Part shown: positions 42,460 through 53,400 of the stretch, one piece after another | Layout of the letters: each line of letters opens with the position of its first letter | How positions within the stretch are numbered: the stretch's first letter is position 1 | From: Ficedula albicollis | Lineage: Eukaryota > Chordata > Aves > Passeriformes > Muscicapidae | Assembly (NCBI RefSeq): GCF_000247815.1 | Contig: NW_004775932.1 | Location: 186,001 to 250,000, forward strand | Reading direction: 5' to 3' | Length of the DNA: 64,000 nt | Notes under the pieces: model-generated | Databases searched by the model: none | Told to the model about the DNA's origin: nothing | What the model saw: the letters and a program-made list of their open reading frames with translations, nothing else | Program-made: the position numbers and the translations under genes

Positions 42460-43649
42460 ATACAGAGCTTCTTGCAGTTCTGCAATCACTAATTCCTGTG
42501 AGAGAAGGCACGTAGTGTTACTAAAACATTAATAAAATCTTGCACAACTGGTTGCACATTTCTGCTGCTTCTAGTCATTTCTCAGTGAAAAAAACTCCAA
42601 CATAAAGTCTGTTGTGTTTTGGAGTTACGGAATGATTCAGTTTGAGGCACAACAGCATAATAAGCTATCTGTTGATGTACTTTATCATAATCTTATGTGA
42701 CAGAGATCAGTTTCAGGGGTTTTTAATTATTTTTAAACTTCTTTCCACTTTTATGTCCTACGTGTTACAAACAAATTAATAATGCATAATTTGCAGATGC
42801 ACTAAAAAATATCGTGCATCTGTTAAAAATGGCACTTTGCAGTATGTAAATATAGCCAAATTGCTCCAGTTTTAAATATTTCTCTGGAAGAGCTGAAATA
42901 TTTTCCAGCTACAACATCACAAGTAAAGGAAAACTGCCCAAGCAATTTGTGTAAAGCATGTGCTGGTAGTTCAGATTTGACCAAAAAAAAAAAAAAAGCA
43001 GAAAAAAAAAAGCTAAAAAAAGCTAAAAAAACACATCATTAAGACAAAAAAACTAAAAACATTCCTGATGCCACTGAAGTCACAGAATATTGCTACCTGC
43101 TTCAGGAGATACAGAGCTTCTTGCAGTTCTGCAATCACTAATTCCTGTGAGAGAAGGCACGTAGTGTTACTAAAACATTAATAAAATCTTGCACAACTGG
43201 TTGCACATTTCTGCTGCTTCTAGTCATTTCTCAGTGAAAAAAACTCCAACATAAAGTCTGTTGTGTTTTGGAGTTACGGAATGATTCAGTTTGAGGCACA
43301 ACAGCATAATAAGCTATCTGTTGATGTACTTTATCATAATCTTATGTGACAGAGATCAGTTTCAGGGGTTTTTAATTATTTTTAAACTTCTTTCCACTTT
43401 TATGTCCTACGTGTTACAAACAAATTAATAATGCATAATTTGCAGATGCACTAAAAAATATTGTGCATCTGTTAAAAATGGCACTTTGCAGTATGTAAAT
43501 ATAGCCAAATTGCTCCAGTTTTAAATATTTCTCTGGAAGAGCTGAAATATTTTCCAGCTACAACATCACAAGTAAAGGAAAACTGCCCAAGCAATTTGTG
43601 TAAACCATGTGCTGGTAGTTCAGATTTGACCAAAAAAAAAAAAAAAGCA
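42460..43649. repeat. 541-bp direct duplication with 108-bp spacer, about 99.5% identical
   Basis: Copy 1 (42460-43001) and copy 2 (43109-43649) both run from ATACAGAGCTTCTTGCAG to a long A-run followed by GCAGA. I saw two substitutions (TATCGTGC/TATTGTGC, GTAAAGCATG/GTAAACCATG) and one base difference in the A-run. The spacer is A-rich, with repeated AGCTAAAAAA. Near-identity means a very recent duplication or an unmerged haplotype/contig overlap. No coding sequence or transposon ends occur at the edges. Confidence 0.95.
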
Positions 43650-45969
43650 GATTTATTCTCTTCCCAATTAACTTATTAAGAATTTTGCAATGGATTGCAT
43701 TAGGATTAAGATCAGGTACTTAAATCTCAGATTCTTTCTTTGGAGAAAGATCTGTTAAAAACCCTTTAAAAATATAACCTGTTGCTAGAGAGGCTGAGGC
43801 AGCTTTTCTTTTCCCATGGAAAGCAAAGAATCATTTCTTTATATTCGACATTTCAAATCCCCTCTTAGTTTCTTTTAGAAATCCCGATGTGTTTGATGTG
43901 TATCTTGAAAAGGATATTACAGTGTGGAGTACCTTAACCCACACAAAAAAAGTCGCCTGATCCCCCCTAAGACTGGAAACTAGCTCCTGCAGCATTGCTC
44001 AGCTGTGACTTTCAGAAGAAGATTTGAACTCTGGCTTTGACAGCTAGCTTTTGTGCATATTGTCTCTCGTGTTGTAGTCTGTGCTTCATTTTATGTTTAC
44101 AGGCAGGAGGACTAGTGAACTTTCAGGTCGCGGTGTAGGAGGGGCAGTGGTCTGTTTCATGGGCTGATGAGTGGCTGGCAGCTCAAAAAAGGATGTTCTA
44201 AAGTAATCCAGTGACCTCAAAAAGAGCTCATCCAATGTGACTCAGTCACATTGCTGACAGCATTGAAAGAGCTGTGACAGCGTGAGATATTCAGGTGGTG
44301 GGCAGCTCTCAGTTGCACTGGACAGAAACACATCTCTGATATAGAAACTTAGCATAGTAATACTTTTTATAATATGTATGTGTGGCATGCATGATAGGAC
44401 AAAGATACAAAACATGCAGTGGTGAGTAAGAGATAGAGTAGTAAGAAGAGAGCTAGAGTGTTGTGAACTGTGGTGTTAGAATGGGCCAGAGATAAAATGG
44501 TGAGAAAAAGAGGAGGAGGGAGAGTCTCGGGCAGGGAATGCAGTGAGCTGGTTACCTTGAGATTTGTGATTCATTGTAGAGAATGTGCACTATCTACACA
44601 TATTAGAGTACTGTAGGGAAGAAATCAGGCTGAGGAAATTCCAAACTCTTTCAATAGAATTTATGAGCTTTAACAATCCAATGGCTCAGGGTCACCTAAG
44701 GGCCCAGGAATTGCTTGGCTCACAAATACGAGTGGCTCTAAGGAGACATATGACAAACACAACATCTGCCAGAGAGCAGTTGCAGCCCTTGGTATAGGAT
44801 CCATAAGAGTTACAAACAACTTCAACTGGCACAAAGCTGCTTCCCATCAAGATCTTATCAAGAAAAGTCTTTATTGCTGCTCTTTCTCTTAAAGCAAAGT
44901 AAAGCATAGGTTACCTCCCAGCACTCTTGGCCAGCGGACAAGTTTTGGTGACAGTTTTCAGCTACCACAATGCGATGTGGGTAATACAGGCTTTCAACAC
45001 AGGTACATGGTGTCTTCTCACTGCTGAAACATTACAGACCTACATCTGCCCTTAAGGTGTCCTGGAAGAAGGGAAGCTGAGGGACCAGGGTACTTCATGT
45101 GCAAGCAAGTAGATTCAGTAATAACAGAGAGGGGGAAAGAAGAGAAAAAAAATTTTGACAGGAATCCCCACTTACCTTACAGAAATCCTGCCAGAACAAT
45201 ATTAAGAATAACAGAAAAACATGCTTGTGGAGTTGTAGTCTTGGTTTAACTCTCAAATCATGTATATTTTAGAGAAGACCATCACCTCAAATATAGATTT
45301 GATACCATAGGAAAACCTAGAGAATGAAGTTGGCAAATCATTTGGAAGTGAAAAAAGGAAGATTTGCTGTGACAATCAGCCCATGCAACTCTGAATACTT
45401 ACTACCACCAGCTTCTCAATTTGAAATTCCCCTGAGCATGGTGCCCTCTTAACCTTTGCTTCTAGAAGATCTAGTCTTGTCTGAAAAATTCTCTTTTAAA
45501 TGTAAGAGTTTAACTGAAGGCTCCCAATTTACATGAGGCCAGGTATTTTTCACAAGTAACTTGATACTACACTAACATGTTGGCACTCTTCAATCAGATA
45601 CCATTTTTCCATTTTCCTTTAAAATTTTTAAGAATAATATTTATCTTTTCCCATCTCCCATCAATCTCTAGAAAGAATCCTGGCCACAGTGTCTATGTAA
45701 CCTGGATGTGTCTTTCCTGCTGCCACAGTGTCTGTGTATCCTGGGTGTGTTGGTTTCCTGCTGCTCACCCTACCTCACTGCAGTGTATGCTCTGAGGCTC
45801 ACACTGGCCACCTTGTTTAACTTGTCCAGTGACAGAAGCAGCAAACAACAAACATGGGCCATGAGCCTTTTTCAAGAGGAGGTGAGGTTGCCCTCCACAA
45901 TAGAGAGAGTCAGGAGAGTAACAGAATTTTCTGGCATATCAGTTCCCCTCACAATGACATTAAATACTG
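43650..45969. other. Non-coding DNA with a palindromic AP-1-like site
   Basis: Unique sequence, moderately AT-rich. It contains the 19-bp palindrome at 44234-44252, and an imperfect local duplication of about 40 bp near 45685-45762 (CCACAGTGTCT...TCCTGCTG). No gene was recognised. Confidence 0.6.
44234..44252. promoter_or_regulatory. Palindrome containing an AP-1 consensus site
   Basis: AATGTGAC-TCA-GTCACATT has perfect 8-base inverted arms around a 3-base centre and includes TGACTCA, the AP-1 (Fos/Jun) consensus. It may bind bZIP factors or be chance; the sequence gives no proof of function. Confidence 0.35.
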
Positions 45970-46471
45970 CCCCCTTTAAGGCCATGCAAAACTGTGTGCA
46001 GATGTGCCAAAGAAAAAAAAACAAACAACCTAAACTAAATGAATCAAACTGAACAAAAAAGCCTAACCAGTGCTAAATCATACTTTCCAAAATCAGCCCT
46101 TTACAAATTACTGGAAGGAACCTCTTTTCACAGCTTATGTATCATCATGCTGGTTTTGTTTATCCACAGTAGGAATGAGCAGAAAAGGCAGATATATAAC
46201 CACAATTTGGTACAGTCATCCCCCTTTAAGGCCATGCAAAAGTGTGTGCAGATGTGCCAAAGAAAAAAAAACCAAACAACCTAAACTAAATGAATCAAAC
46301 TGAACAAAAAAGCCTAACCAGTGCTAAATCATACTTTCCAAAATCAGCCCTTTACAAATTACTGGAAGGAACCTCTTTTCACAGCTTATGTATCATCATG
46401 CTGGTTTTGTTTATCCACAGTAGGAATGAGCAGAAAAGGCAGATATGTAACCACAATTTGGTACAGTCAGT
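45970..46471. repeat. 250-bp tandem duplication, two copies
   Basis: The unit beginning CCCCTTTAAGGCCATGCAAA at about 45970 repeats at about 46220. Both end CACAATTTGGTACAGTCA. Three differences were seen (AAACTGTG/AAAGTGTG, one base in the A/C run, GATATATAAC/GATATGTAAC), so identity is near 99%. The overlapping frames in both copies are shadows of the duplication, not genes. Confidence 0.95.
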
Positions 46472-47265
46472 GTGACTCTACATTGAACCATCCTATTCAA
46501 AGATCCCAAAAGTAGCAGCAGCCCTACAGTATGCAGAGAATAATTCTTGCTATGTCATTTAAAAAACCTTTCAAGTTCTTTCAGTGGTGCAAAAATATGG
46601 CCTTTGTCATACAGTTGGAATTCTTAGAGGTTTTTCAAGGAGCTATGTGTTAAAATCCTATTGAAGTAATCGTCCTCACCTCTCCACTTTCACTCATTTG
46701 GACCAGTGTCCCTTTTCTTAAAACTTAAACTCTCTTAAAACTTAAAACTGAGATTAATTAGCATTAATTTAGCAATTTTCAGTGCTTCATCTTCAGCACT
46801 TGGAATCAACTTTTGTGTTGGCTATCAGTCTGCAGAAAAGAGACAGTAAAGAATGAATGACTGCTTACATACAAATTAGGTTATTTTGACACGAATTGAT
46901 GGGGGTAGTAGGAAATCCTACAACACTGTCCTTCATGGACAGAATACAAAGACAGATGCTTAAGCTTCCAACATTTTGAGGTCCTGGGTCTTTCAGGTCT
47001 TGGAGTCTTAAGCATAGTTATCTAAGTCACTGCCCTTAAAATAATACTGTTCCCTCAAATTTTCTCCAGCTGTCTTCTTTTTTGTTTTGCCTTCCCTTAT
47101 TCACTAGACATTTTTAAAATTTCCTTTGTTTGGAATCTATATTTTTTCACACCCTAAAATTATAGCCTTTGCAATGTGCAATAACTGTAGAAAGTCCCTT
47201 CATTGAAAGAGAAGTACATGGTACAATTATAGCATCATATAATTTCCTGCATAATTGTTAAATCA
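46472..47265. other. Non-coding DNA, nothing recognised
   Basis: AT-rich unique sequence with no gene or repeat recognised. Confidence 0.6.
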
Positions 47266-47322
47266 TTTTCTTCTTTTTCTCCCTCCCCCTCTCTTTTTCT
47301 TTTTCTTTTTTCCCCCTTTTTT
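47266..47322. repeat. Polypyrimidine tract
   Basis: About 57 bases that are almost all C and T on the + strand (CTTTTT, CCCTCCCCC and TTTTTC units). It could be a simple repeat or triplex-prone; it has no splice acceptor directly after it. Confidence 0.7.
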
Positions 47323-47819
47323 AATATAGAGGAGAGAAAGATTTAAAGTGCACATTGAGGGAGAGAGACAGAAAACTTCACTGCCACATAATAACAAGCT
47401 ACACTGCAACTCAGTCTTATTGCAACAGCAGTCTTGCATCAGTCACAAGACTTCCCTGTATATTGCTTCAGCATTAGACTGTACTCAAAGGCACTATTGG
47501 TTCACAAATGTAAGTCTCCTTGTGTGTTTGTGACATTATATCCCCAAATATCATATAAAAATATTAAAACTGTTCATAACATTTTCCTCTACACCATCTG
47601 GGCCTTGCAAGAAAGCTGACATTATCTGTCAAACTAAAGATAACCACATTTCCTCTCTTTTGTATTGTTAATGTTTGTCATCGCAAATTTCACTTTACTG
47701 CTCCAATTACATTATGACATTCTTAGAAACTGAATGGCACTAATGGCTTTCATTATTATTTACACACTTTCTTAATTATAAGGCTCTCCCTCTCATTCAC
47801 AACATGCTCTCCCTCATAA

Positions 47820-48180
47820 CATTTGCTCCAATATAAAGCTAATGAATTTTAAACTTTCTGTTACATAAAAGCCCATGATTAATTACCCAGCTTCCCAATC
47901 TCTTTGTGATGCACAATACAGAACTCTCCTGCAGTGATGCAGGAAAGGGGAAGGAAGTGTGGAACTTTTATTCCCACCTTAGTGAAAGCAAATAGAGATA
48001 AATAAATATCTTTCTCTTTAAAATGGCATATGCAAATTTAATTGAAAACAAATATGCATCAAACCATTCCTCAGGAGAAAACTAAATATCTCTATATCAG
48101 CTGCACGTAGTAAATAGGATAATAATGGCTATTCTTATAATCTTTAATTTTTCATGATAAGAATTTTTTTGATATAGTTC
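47820..48180. promoter_or_regulatory. Candidate enhancer-like cluster of homeodomain/POU motifs
   Basis: Within about 200 bp lie TGATTAATTA (47877-47886), an exact octamer ATGCAAAT (48030-48037), TAATTG (48039-48044) and ATATGCAT (48052-48059). Such clusters are typical of developmental conserved non-coding elements, but AT-rich DNA gives some by chance. Conservation cannot be seen from one sequence. Confidence 0.25.
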
Positions 48181-50400
48181 AAGCAAATGAGAGGGTAGAA
48201 GTAAAAATACATGTTTGTTACGTAAGACATTTAGTATGGTATGCAGTATCACCAAGATCAACTATTTATGTGGTTTTAATTATTCACAATACTGGACTCC
48301 CTCACTGATAAAAAAAAAGACAAGACAAAAAAGCCCAAGGTTGTACCAGCACCGCACCAGTTGGAGGGTAGTTGTGACTAATATAAATTATTGCACTTCA
48401 GACTGCCAAAGGTAATACAATAAACCAGAGCCTACAAGACTTTGAAAGACATTGTGGGGGCACTGAACAGTCTAGCAATGAAATTCAGAGCTCTCTAAAT
48501 ACTGATCCAGGCTGCAATCTACACAAGCCATACATGTGTCAATGTCTGTGCTGCCGATAGAAATTGGTTTCCGGCAGCCAAAGGTAAATTTACTGACAGT
48601 GATGGGAGAAAGAACGGGTTAGCTAAAAAGTGTGGCAACTCTTTACTCCATTTGCTGGCTAGTATACCTACCATAAGATTGGGGGGAACCTGTACATTTA
48701 AAAAAACTATTTCCTGCCATTCCAAGGAAGTTCCCTTTTATGCCGCTCTCAAGTTAGTAAAGCAGGAGCCAGTATTGATGCAAATACTTACAAGGAATAT
48801 AGTTCCTAATGGGACAAGAGTCCATCCTGTCATAAATGAATTGATGGATATCCAGCTATGAATGACATATTCATTTAAAGCAAGCATGGGACACCTAGAA
48901 TGATGAAGATTTACTTGTCAGAGCCATTTACCTATGTGTTGTTTGTATATTAACCCCTACTGCTGATCTGCTGCAGGTAAGAAAATTTGATTTGTTGTGA
49001 GAAAAGCCTTTTCTTTCCAAAATTTGGGTTGTTTTCTTTTTAATACCATACACTTTAAACGTCTAATCAGTTTCCAGTGTCATGGAAAACCCAGGAAGCA
49101 TATTGCATTAAATAATTCCATGGAAGTTCAGTTCAATACAACCATACAATGTAACTTCAGCCTTGTGAAAACTCTGAGGGATGGTAACTATATCTTTGGT
49201 CTGTATGGTCCTACCCAGCAAATAACTTGAAATTTTCTCAGAGCCTGAGCCAAGGTCTCCAGAGTAAACTACATGATCCTCCTACTGTCTTCATTGAAGC
49301 TCTCATTTCAAGGCTGCTACTCATCAGCAATTTGAATTATGAACCTCCCTAACATCAGAGAATGTTCTGTAGTTTAAAAACAAAAACCAAACTCAGATTA
49401 ATTGAAAATCGGTCTTTCCATTCTCTTTAATGTTGTTTTGCATGCTGTGTATGTTACAAAAAAAATATTAGGAGTACATTATGAAGCAAAAAGTATAAAA
49501 CGCTCATATTTTTTCTTTAAATCCATACCTAGAAGCTGAGCTTTAGAGGGCAGGCAGGCTCCTGGCAGAAATTTAACAAGTGTCAGATGCAGAAGAGAGA
49601 GACACAGATGCAGAAAGAGAGTAGGTCTCAGAATAAAATTAGTTTTCTGATTCTAATAAAATTACTTTGTTTAGCAATCAGAAAAAACAGGCAACTATTT
49701 CAGCTTTAATCAACGTGTGATTCAGGGATTCACTATTTTTCCTCAAATATTGTACAGCTGCTCTGTGTAAATAGATAGAGTCCTGAAATCTGTGTTTCTC
49801 AAGATTCATTTGCTTTCTGTGGCTATTGCAGTTTGTCTTATTTTGCTTACTCTGGGGTAAAGAGCTCTGGACTAAGATATCTATAGGATATGTCTCTTGT
49901 ATTCAAAGCCTCCTGATATTTTGGGCAGAGAATGTGAGGCTGTCACAAAGGGCCAGATTATGATCCTGTCACCTTTACACACTCATAAAGAAATTTCAGA
50001 ATGCACTCAAAAAGTCTTTGATTGGCATAAGAGATGTCCTGTATGCTCTTGAAAAATTGGACCGTGACCTAACTTCTGTCTTATTTGTTGGTGTTTTCTA
50101 TTGTAGATAATCTTCCTTAAATTTTAGCGATTAATAAACCACAGTAGCTGCTAATCTTGATGACTTTTTCAATGTAAAATAGTTTCTATGTTAGACACCT
50201 TCATAGTTTTCCAATGTTATACAGGAATAATTGTACTCAAAAGAGTGTAGTCCTTGGACGCCTTCATGTACTATTAGTAATAGCAGTTACACAAAAGGAA
50301 TGAGACATCATAGAGTAAGACACAAACATAATAAAACATCTAGGCTAATCTTTATACAACAATATTAAAACTACTGCATAATGTTCATAATAATGTCAGA
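48181..50400. other. Non-coding DNA, nothing recognised
   Basis: AT-rich unique sequence. Short frames near 48.6-49.2 kb match no family I know. Confidence 0.6.
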
Positions 50401-50452
50401 ATAGGTGAAATTAGTCACAACTGTGACTAATGGGACACCTAATTTTACCTAT
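50401..50452. repeat. Nested inverted repeat (hairpin-capable)
   Basis: The inner arms ATTAGTCACA (50410-50419) and TGTGACTAAT (50422-50431) are perfect complements around a 2-base centre. Outer arms ATAGGTGAAATT (50401-50412) and AATTTTACCTAT (50441-50452) pair with one mismatch. The two pairings compete at three bases and are offset by a 9-base bulge on the right. It may be a hairpin or a bZIP-type palindrome. Confidence 0.6.
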
Positions 50453-53400
50453 TATGTGGCATGAGGATCTGCAGTTACAATCTTATGATCCATTTTTAAT
50501 GCATACCAGAGTTGTGATAAATTTACATCCCACAGGATCTACCAATTAATATGACAATTAGGATAAATACGTTTTAATGGCATATGGTGTTATCCTTATG
50601 CTGTACTTCAAAAGTATTTTTGAAGTATTTTTGTATTTCAAAAGTTGTAATACTTGCGTCATGAAATTCTAGCTGTTTAAGATAATTAAATGTGTTTATA
50701 TCACCATATTCCCCCAAAGATGAATTTGACATAGGCCCTCAAGATTTCTAATGAAGAAGAAAAGATTCATTATATTTAATAAACTGAAAGTGAGACAGGC
50801 ATGGCAAACAGTAATCTTTTTTCAAATCTGTAACTCTGTTACCTGGCCCTGTGATCCACTGCTTATATGAGCATGTGAGGCATGAAGCCTTCTTCCCATT
50901 TGCCTTTTCTGTCTAAGTCAGGAGAGTTTCACAGCTTACAGAAGTAGAAGAGTGGGGATAGGGCAGAGAGAAAGGCAAGATGCCACTATGAGAGCTAATT
51001 AGTGGTGGTGGAGAGTAATCTTTCGGAGAAGATTACTTCTTGTTCTTACAGTTGATTTTGTTGTTGCATGCTATATAAGATCTCTATATGAACCCACAAA
51101 AGATGACCTGTGCATCACCTGAGAAAGCTGCGTGCGAAGCAACATCATTAGGCAGATACCAGGTATTGACTTCAAAAATCAGAGCTCTTATCCTGATTTT
51201 ACCTTTTAATGAATTGATCATTTTGAGAAATTAAACCCATTTCCTGGTGCCTTTGTTTGTTCTTCACAGCTGCTTCTTCTGATCTTTCCTCTGGCTATTG
51301 TAATTCCAAGGAAAGTACTATCCATCATGATGAACTTCTGTCATGGCAGTCTGCAAAAATGTAACTTCCTACATCCCTGTCTGAAAACAGTCTCATTGAA
51401 CATGATGGGAGTTTTACATTGATCTTGGCAGCAATCTTGTTTGCCAATAATATCATTCTTTTGAAATGTTTTGTATTGACTAACACTGTTTTAAAAAGCA
51501 CAAATTATAAATTATTCATTTTGATTTATAAAGTAGTTGTAGTAGGGGAGTATCTACATAAAAATCAGAATACTTAGAAAATAAGCCAAATAAACTCCCA
51601 ACAAATCAGCATTTGCCTGTATTATAAATGTAACATCTTTTCTATAATCAAAAACAAAACTAGGAAGCTCTTTCCTGAAATGCCTCAGGAAAGAGATTAG
51701 CTCAGCAAACCAGGAAAGCCAGTGAACATCATAAATGACAGCACCTTTATGGAGAACATGTTACTATTGGCTCTCCTGCATTGAATGCACAAGCACCTCT
51801 GACTGTTTATTGTATGATTGTGTTGAACAAATTGTACTTAATCTGCAGCAGTAAAATTACAACGCTCACCAATTTTTGATAGAATTGCACATCACTTGAA
51901 GACCTAGGACAAAACCAAGACAGGCCCAGTCATTTGGAAATACTGCAAATCATGCCCTGCTATGGAGAATAGCATACATTAGTGAGATGAATTTAAAAAA
52001 AATAAACGCTGCAATAAAAACCTAGCTGTACTTAGATGCATCTCTCATTCTCATTGTTTGTAAAATAGTTTGTACATCAACCTATATTTTCTGTGTAGTG
52101 CCTTCCTCCTACTAGGAGTGGCAGCTTTTAAGCTTGACTGCAAGGATGGAGCAGGTACTGAGTCTTGTATACCTGAGTATCACAGCCAAAAGTGGTGTGC
52201 TAATTTCCAAAACAGCAGCTGGGGAGTCATAGTAGGGCCACCAGTAAAAGCATCACAAACTCCTAAATAGCAGAGATATTTCCTTTCAACTGCAGTGCCT
52301 AACAATTTTTTCAATTTGTGAGTATTTGTCCAGTGTTCCCTGTAGGCCTTTTGTCAGCTTCTGTGGACTGTTTTGCTGATGCTCCTTAGCACACATGTTG
52401 ATAGCTGTAAAGCCATATATATCTACACATCCATTTGAGAAAGCACGCAGAATTAAAAGCAGACAGCATTTCAATGCCAGTCTTCTCCAAGACCTTTATT
52501 GAACAGCTGTAAGGGAGGTAGCCAACAGCTGCCTCATGTCTAGAGCAAGATGCCATGTCAGGAGTGACGAAAATTTAGATTTTCTAGTGATACAGGATTT
52601 CACTCACAAATTATGATGACCCACCTTGTGGGTCCCCAAGATCCCTGATTTATGCTGTTTGCCTCTTCTCCATCACCCTTTACCTCCAAGAAATAAACTG
52701 TTTCAGACTTTCTTTGCCCTTCTATTCCTCCATGTTACTGTTCTGTGTCCCATGGAGTCTCCTTTCTCATTTTCCTTTCCCTCTCTCCATATTCATGCCA
52801 GAGGGTATATCGTGATGAGGTTGGTTCTCTAATCAATCATCTGACTCATTGCCTTATGGCAGAATATTGCCATGGCGAATGACTAATATGACTGCAGGAT
52901 TTCCAAATGTCATCTTATAAGATCTTACAGACTGCCTATTAACTATTTTTTCGCCTTGCCAGAATTAGCTGTGTAGCAAAATAAAACAGAACTATTTAGC
53001 ATAATAAACTCATTTCTCAGCAGCTGATTTCTATTTATAGGTATAGCCTAAATAAAATAGTATAGAACAAAATATTTCTAAACTGAGAAATGCTCCATTT
53101 ATGAACAGTTTTTTTCTATGCTATTTAAATGTTTATTTGCACAGTGAGTGACCAAAAATAGTAGCTGAAACTTTCTATTTTTTGGAAGATTGCAATTGAT
53201 ATTTACAGTTATGTTATGATTAATTATAAAAGAAACATGTGAAACTTCCAAGACAAATAGTTAGATACACTGTGTTTGTTGATTTTTATTTATGCATACA
53301 AAATACTTTTCCCTCCACATGACAATTTTGTGATGAGCTAAGGAATGGAACAGCGCATTTCCCTGAAAATGAAGCTAATATTTGTCCTTTCAGTTTTTCT

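Noticed and set aside
52070..52270. Short cysteine-containing frame with a hydrophobic start, like a secreted peptide
   Set aside because: It begins at TTG, there is no ATG or first exon, and the peptide matches no family I know.
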